From Nymphaea colorata (taxonomy: Eukaryota; Streptophyta; Magnoliopsida; Nymphaeales; Nymphaeaceae), in the NCBI RefSeq assembly GCF_008831285.2, contig NW_022204681.1, positions 1 through 14,534 on the forward strand: a stretch of 14,534 bases of DNA, written 5' to 3'. The notes under the pieces are model-generated. The model ran no database searches. It was not told the DNA's origin and was given only the letters and a program-made list of their open reading frames with translations. Made by a program: the position numbers and the translations under genes. Positions 9,500 to 14,534 of this stretch are shown here, in pieces; positions within the stretch are counted from its first letter, which is position 1, and each line of letters starts with the position of its first letter.

Positions 9500-10230
9500 T
9501 CAGGATGACCTGGTTTGATGATGATGAATTTGTGGTTTCCCTTTGCTCCCTGGAGTCCCTTCAGATCAGCCAACTTCATAAACACGAAACTGTCGACTCC
9601 TCCGTCCGAACAGAAGCGGCCGTTCATCGATACTGATGATTCCAATGCGAATACTTGTCCTGGACTGCCACGATGGTGTACGCGATGCTGGGTCCTTCGC
9701 ATTCATCTTATCGGAAATAAGGAAGTGGGTGTTCCAGATGTCGTCATAAGGATTCTCAGCGAGAAGAGAATCGGGTTTGGTAAGGCTGGTAAAAGCAGCT
9801 TAGTAAGTTTGGTAAATTAGATAGTTTAAGTCTGTGGACGTAAAGGATGTCTGTAGTTGTGGGTCGTCGATGGTGTTCCAGGTCTTGCAGTTGTAGTCCT
9901 TCCAGATGACGAAGGAGAAGGAGCGGCCGATATACTTGTAGTTGTTGAACCACATCCAGTGGTGCGGAATGCATAGCCCACCACGATAGCGTTCAGGAAA
10001 GGGTCGGAGAGTTCGAACACGAAGACGTTCCAGGCAGGATCCCAGAGATCGTTGTAAGCTTTGGAAAGGGAAGTAGAGAAGCCAGCCAAATCCGCCTTAC
10101 TGCCTGAGACGTAAGTTGGGAAATTACTGTCAATAGCATCCCAGATATTCGTGAGGTTGTCTTCTGTGAATTATCCCATTCCTTGCCAGCTTCCCTCTAG
10201 GAAGTGAGATTGAGAAATGATGCATTAGCC
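9500..10230 (-). repeat. Conserved C-terminal domain block, copy 3
   Basis: Longest open copy of the first half of this domain: from SWQGMG-Q(TAA)-FTEDN, through IWDAIDSNFPTYVSGSKAD and YNDLWDPAWNVFVFELSD, to NAIVVGYAFRT. It then shifts frame near 9960 and continues as NNYKYIGRSFSFVIWKDYNC and ENPYDDIWNTHFLISDKMN. It has few cysteines, in sharp contrast to the array before it. The two motifs YNDLWD and YDDIWN, each followed by a beta-type hydrophobic stretch and an aromatic or Ile-rich end, hint at two related subdomains. Confidence 0.7.
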
Positions 10231-11597
10231 TGCTCTGAGCTAATAGTAGGAATTGCAAGCTGTGCATTAAGTAGCTGAGGAACATGTTGCACAGTTGGAA
10301 ATAGAGCAGGCTGAACATGATTCTGAATTAAGGAAATATCCTCCTCGGCAAATGGTGCATGAGCTTTAGTTTTTGCAGGATAGACATTCTTTAGGACAAT
10401 TTAGGCATTATCCAATCCTTAAGTAGAAACCATTAGTGCAGGAAGTGCAATTTGATGCATCTGAGCAGTAAGGCAATTAGTAGGACAAGATTTGCATCCT
10501 GATGAACTAACATAGTAGCCGTTAGAGCAAAGCTTACATGCTCCTGAATCAAAGAGTAGCCACTTTAGCATTATTGGCAGTGATCTTTAACTTTGCAGCT
10601 ATAACAATTCGCCATGCATGGCTTGCATCCGACAGTAGAATCTGCATAGTAGCCTTTTTAGCATGAAATGCAGGCGGTTGGGCCTACACATGAGGAACAT
10701 TTTGATGGACATGGTGAACATCCTGTTTGGCTTCTGTAAAAACCAGTTAAGCATGTTCGGCACAAAGTATCTTCAAAGCACGTTTAACAATTAGGAACGC
10801 AAGATTTGCACATACCGGCAGCAAGATAAAAGCCGTCAATACAGATTGTGCAGTTTCCGTTGCTGCAAAGCCTACAGTTTGAGTGTAACAAGCTTTACAT
10901 ACTTCTGAAGACCGGTAGAAACCATTATTGCAGGTAGTGCATGTTTAGCTTTGGCAACTAAAGCAATTTTGACTGCAAGGTTTACATTCTGTTGAGTTTA
11001 AATAAAAACTTTGAGCACAATAGGAGCAGCTGGCTTAATTTTAGCAAAAATTGCAATTTTTCACGCAGGGCTTACATTTTCCCTCTTGATCTTTGAAATA
11101 GCCTACCATACATGAGCTACAGACTCCATTTGAACATATTTTGCAGTTTAAACTGCAAGGAAGGCATCCAGTTGGGCCCGCCTAATATCCAGGGATACAA
11201 GTTGAACAAGAAGTTCCATCCTGGCAGGTAAGACAATTTAACGTGCAAGATTTGCACACTCCTGTTTGATAAACATAGGTTCCATTAACACATTTATCAC
11301 AAGTTTTGCCATCTTTGCAGGAATAGCAGTTTTCTATGCAAGGCTTGCATACTCCTTGGTCCAGATAAACGTATGAGGAATAACAAGCCGTGCAGCCATC
11401 TTTATTGCAAGAATAGCAATACGGAGACATGATAAACATGTAGATTGCTGTGTCAGATAGTACGTAGATAAGCATTCAGAACATGCACTTCCTGAGCAGG
11501 AATAGCAAGTCAAATCGCACGCTTAGTATGTTCTGGCGACCATTAGTGATAGGAACACCAGCCAGATGATCTGGTGATTTCTTCTCATCAACAACAT
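9500..11597 (-). CDS. Secreted cysteine-repeat protein, tandem paralog 3, best preserved N-terminal array, some frame breaks
   Basis: The ATG at 11597-11595 opens MLLMRRNHQIIWLVFLSLMV, a typical signal peptide (basic start, hydrophobic core) ending ...ARTYQA before the first cysteine; that Gln is TAA (11525-11523). About 15 units of about 29 residues follow, of the form C-K-x-C-x3-C-x2-C-x5-C-x2-C-x2-[GS]-[YF]-Y, such as CKPCIENCYSCKDGKTC. From about 11425 to 10890 the frame is continuous with one TAG and several TAA codons as Gln, for example NFC-Q-N-Q-ASC and CQS-Q-TCTTC. Frame breaks lie near 11425, 10885 and 10550, and later in the C-terminal domain. A one-base loss near 9514 moves the frame past the family TGA (9502-9500) into continuing open sequence. 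The product should be secreted and disulfide-bonded; no anchor is seen. It resembles furin-repeat and VSP-like ciliate surface proteins, but function is unknown. Confidence 0.8.
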
Positions 11598-11615
11598 CTC
11601 AATATTTAATTATAA
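11598..11615 (-). promoter_or_regulatory. AT-rich element directly upstream of the gene 3 start, identical in gene 1
   Basis: Minus-strand TTATAATTAAATATTGAG abuts the ATG and matches the gene 1 upstream element base for base, while sequence just beyond it differs. Likely core promoter or leader. The function is inferred from position and conservation. Confidence 0.4.
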
Positions 11616-13909
11616 AAATCAAAGCGATAAGCCAGCACTTAAACGATCAAGTTAAAAAAGCACATTAAAACAAGGATAAATGAGACTTATTTTAGAGGTT
11701 TTGACGTTTTTCCTCCATTATTTTATATGAGCGCTCCAGAAAAGCCTCTTTTTGGCATGAAAAAAAGTGAGTATAACTCATTTTTTTTTTATTATTTTCT
11801 ATCAAAAACAGTTATTATTGATTTCCTAAGCGTCTCTTGCTTTCTATTAACTTTTGAGGATGCCAGATATGGATCTGGAGGATGGCGTAACTCCTATTCT
11901 TGCTTATTTTAAATATAATAAAGCAAGAAATAAGTAGTGGGTGCGAAACATGCTCAAAAAATAATTATCGTATGCTGTCCTCGGGAGTAAAGAGTTGGCT
12001 CGACATTTTAAAGTTGATCTTCTTCCTTTTTGATTTATTCTTTGTTTTTATGGACTTTATGCAGTTAAGCATGGCCCTAATGATTATATATGATGGCCAA
12101 AGCCTCGGAAAAGCTAATCATGTTATCTCCTTACTGATCTAGTTTCTGGCTGGCTGGACTAAATCAAGTTTGTTCTACCTGCCCAAAACCCATTTATAAA
12201 GATGCATATATCGCCAAAATCATGCATTTTATGCCAGCATAAATCACCGAAAATCGATCATTTTGAACCCATTTCCAGTCTTGTAATATCCTTTGCAGCA
12301 AAAAAAAACGGTGATCTTACATTCTTTGTACTTTCAAATGAGCTTTTTTAAATATAAGTTTAATCAATAATTAAATATAGATAAGAGTTAATCGTCATGC
12401 GCCACAGGAACTCAACAATAAATAAATTTTCTAACTAATTTAAAAGGACGGTGCATGGAAAACCTATGTCCTTGCATGCTTCACCCAAAATTAGGCCTAT
12501 TGTATATTTTTATGTTTAAAGAACCCTCTTTCAATTTTAGTCGAATTATCATGTTTTCCAAAGATTAAAGCTATCTGTCAGATTATATTAGAAGGCTTTG
12601 AGATAAATCTTTTTTCGATATAAACAGTTGCTCTATGAATTTATTAGTTGTCCTTTTTATTTACCACATTTCAATTCCATTTTTAACTTTTGGACGCTTT
12701 CTGAGAGAGGAGTCTAATTGCTTCCTCAAGTTTAGAGAAGACGGGCCAATTGGTTCAAAAAGTATAGTAATGTTTGTCAACTATCCGCATAAATTTGAGA
12801 AGATGGAGAGTCACTATATCGATGGTCCCGCTGTCAACAGATAAGCTTTAATAACAAAATAATTCACTCATTAGTCAGTTCTCTTCACATACACCTTACC
12901 CTATACTTCGTTAGACTAATAAATATGCATAGGCATCATTTTCCAGACCAATAAAACAGAATTAGGTTTAATAGCAATTAGTATATAAGTTAGTTATAAG
13001 TGTATAAGAACTTTTTCATATCTATTTTAATAGTGGACCATAATGCTCACATTTCTGCCGAGGTTTTCTATTCTATGGCCTTTATCTACGGCAAGCAATA
13101 AGGTTATGTGCTTTTTCGGGGCCATTTATTGTTATTAATAAATCTGCCATAATCTTATCATAAAGTGATTATTCTGTTGAGATTTATATGTATGGAAAAC
13201 TTTTTTATGAATAATTGCTTTTTATTTATCATTAATAGCATGGCAACAAAGCAAACGATTTTATAAAATCACATTAATTAAAAATTCTGTTGGCTTCTTA
13301 ATTACGGTTTGAATTTCCCAAATCAAATCCATTTTCATCATCCTTAGAATAATATTTCCAGCTTTTAACGTGAATCAATCCTATTTTCCATGTTAAAAAA
13401 ACTTTCATCAAAGTTGCAAATTTAGGGCTCATAAAGTGCAGAAAGCCTTTTTATCATACAACAACTATTTTCCATTATTCTTACGCTTTTTATTGGCTTT
13501 TATCAAACTTTAATTTATAAAATTATATATTACGATTTCTGTATGAACACTCAATTCATACGCTTAGTCATCTTAAAAGTCTAAAATAAGCTTCGGACAA
13601 TCGGTAATTATGAATAGATGCAATAAAAAGGACTCCTACTATTTTTATTAAATTTAATTTTGGTCAGACGAGGGTTTTTATACTCAAAAAATATATATAT
13701 TAAGCTCCTCTATTGGCTTTTAATAAAATAATAATATTAAAAAGCACGAAATGGGATTCATGTGCTTTTTTGTAAGTATTTATTGCTAAAAAAGGATTTA
13801 AATAATTCTTTTTTGTATGAAAAAGATGATTAATTGATGAGAAAAATGGGAAAATACTCTCCAATTCGCCCACAGCCAAATCAAACAAGCTGATATTGAT
13901 GATAATCGA
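11616..13909. other. Intergenic region 3: no convincing gene, colinear with intergenic region 1
   Basis: About 2.3 kb of AT-rich sequence upstream of gene 3. Under the ciliate code, in-frame TGA codons recur every few tens of codons in the minus frame I followed from 12840 to 12350. The plus-strand open frames at 11727-12142 and 12635-12844 have no counterpart of matching sequence in the homologous region near 2950-3930. Blocks shared with intergenic region 1 are in the same order and orientation. I see nothing that needs a gene here. Confidence 0.55.
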
Positions 13910-14166
13910 TCAGTGTTCCACTAATTTGGCTTACAATATTCTCCTGACCTTATTCTTGTGCTCTTGAAGGTCAACAATTTGTTGTAAGCATTACGAATAG
14001 TTAAAAAGATACGGAAGTAGCTGAAGCAATAGTTGTGCTAAATTTTTGCTGTGGCTTTGTTGCAAAAGGCGAATGCTCAGTTATCTTTTGTTTAGTAGCA
14101 CCAAAGCATTCATTTCCTCAGCCGTTAGTTGATTAATTTCTTTATCAATCAAAAGGTACGAAAGAA

Positions 14167-14517
14167 ATGATAGAAGTAGCTTTCCAGTCATTTTTCATTA
14201 ATTTTTCCATCGTTCCTACGCTCAAATTGTTGCTATTTGCTATGAGCAGCACTAGCAAAAAGATTGACCTTAAGCTTTTACGTTAAGCGTTTGCCAAACG
14301 CATGGCTCCAACATTCCCAATCCCATTTTTTCCTTTATCAATATGCGGCTACCAATTTTTAAACTATCCAATTTGGCCATTTCGAATGCTGATATATATT
14401 TGCACCCTCTATATCCGATTCTATTCTGGCCGATGTTTATGGCTGATGATATAGATTGAGATTAATAACTCTTTTTTAAGGCTTTTATAGAGAAGATTAG
14501 TAACGCTTTTGATGTGA
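14167..14517 (+). CDS. Possible small protein, open only under the ciliate code, unrecognised
   Basis: A plus-strand frame runs from after a TGA at 13945-13947 to a TGA at 14515-14517. Its first ATG is at 14167, giving 116 residues if TAA (one) and TAG (two) are Gln. The product would begin MIEVAFQSFFINFSIV and contain KKIDLKLLRQAFAKRM followed by a hydrophobic and aromatic half. No domain is recognised. A frame of this length with a single stop codon can arise by chance in AT-rich DNA, and it overlaps the minus-strand candidates here. Low confidence. Confidence 0.15.
14283..14380 (-). pseudogene. Possible protein-kinase P-loop fragment with a one-base deletion
   Basis: From an ATG at 14380-14378 the minus strand reads MAKLDSLKIGSRILIKEKMG, and after one missing base in the next glycine codons continues as a GLG-NVGAMRLANA stretch. 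The pattern hydrophobic-x-x-K-G-x-G-N-x-G-x-M-R-L-A is that of a Ser/Thr kinase glycine-rich loop. No catalytic lysine (VAIK-type) motif follows in any frame I tried. It may be the decayed start of a kinase gene or a chance resemblance, and it overlaps a plus-strand open frame. Confidence 0.15.
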
Positions 14518-14534
14518 GTTCGTTCTTTCTTGAT

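Noticed and set aside
340-9820. Plus-strand open frames overlapping the C-terminal blocks (340-522, 5580-5777, 9515-9820).
   Set aside because: Antisense shadows of the conserved minus-strand domain. They repeat only because the domain repeats.
1450-11350. Recurrent near-palindrome GCAAGGCTTGC, seen near 1450, 6980 and 11340.
   Set aside because: It encodes the Cys-Lys-Pro/Ala-Cys start of the cysteine units, so it is repeated codon use and not a binding site.
307-11597. Programmed frameshifting of the Euplotes kind, or tiny introns, as the cause of the frame breaks.
   Set aside because: Breaks are scattered, differ among paralogs, involve single missing bases often in homopolymers, and show no shared slippery site or GT-AG pair. 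The telomere type and TGA stop also do not fit Euplotes.
11727-12844. Plus-strand open frames (60-80 residues) upstream of gene 3.
   Set aside because: No matching frame in the colinear region upstream of genes 1 or 2, hydrophobic low-complexity translations, and no domain.
13910-14191. Minus-strand 93-residue leucine-rich frame starting MTGKLLLSFL.
   Set aside because: Open only under the ciliate code, no domain, and it overlaps the plus-strand candidate. Chance length.
1-14534. A diplomonad such as Hexamita or Spironucleus, which also reads TAA/TAG as Gln and has cysteine-rich proteins.
   Set aside because: The C4A2 telomere-like start points to a ciliate. The tract is short, so this remains the main alternative and is not strictly excluded.

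Overview
The window reads as the end of a ciliate macronuclear chromosome. It opens with a short tract of C4A2-type telomere repeat (bases 1-17). All recognisable protein-coding sequence can only be read with TAA and TAG as glutamine and TGA as the only stop. The clearest internal proof is one codon at the end of the signal peptide: TAA in genes 1 and 3 and CAA in gene 2, inside otherwise matching sequence. C4A2 telomeres plus this code fit an oligohymenophorean-type ciliate best. The species cannot be named from the sequence.

Layout: three paralogous genes lie in tandem on the minus strand, all transcribed toward the telomere: gene 1 (307-2690), gene 2 (5594-8145) and gene 3 (9500-11597). 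Each encodes a signal peptide (MLL[LM]...NHQIIW...), a long array of about 29-residue furin/VSP-like cysteine repeats (roughly 18, 20 and 15 units), and a conserved C-terminal region of about 230-240 residues that ends without a membrane anchor. The products look like secreted, disulfide-rich proteins. The C-terminal region is nearly free of cysteine, shows a weak internal two-fold repeat, and faintly resembles the dynein light chain LC8 fold; that resemblance is inference only.

The tandem unit also includes non-coding sequence. Genes 1 and 2 share an almost identical 150-base 3' flank (156-306 and 5443-5593). The long AT-rich intergenic regions (2691-5442, 8146-9456, 11598-13909) are diverged but colinear copies, with the middle one missing its distal 1.5 kb or so. 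The C-terminal halves are far more alike between copies than the cysteine arrays are, as expected from gene conversion or recent duplication confined to the 3' part.

All three genes are broken, as given, by many one-base deletions, often in homopolymers, while domain structure and cysteine spacing persist through each break. Either the assembly carries uncorrected long-read indels or these are recently decayed subtelomeric copies. The right edge (about 13910-14534) holds overlapping open frames under the ciliate code, including a short minus-strand stretch like a protein-kinase P-loop, all at low confidence. No RNA gene, CRISPR array, transposase or bacterial-type feature was found.
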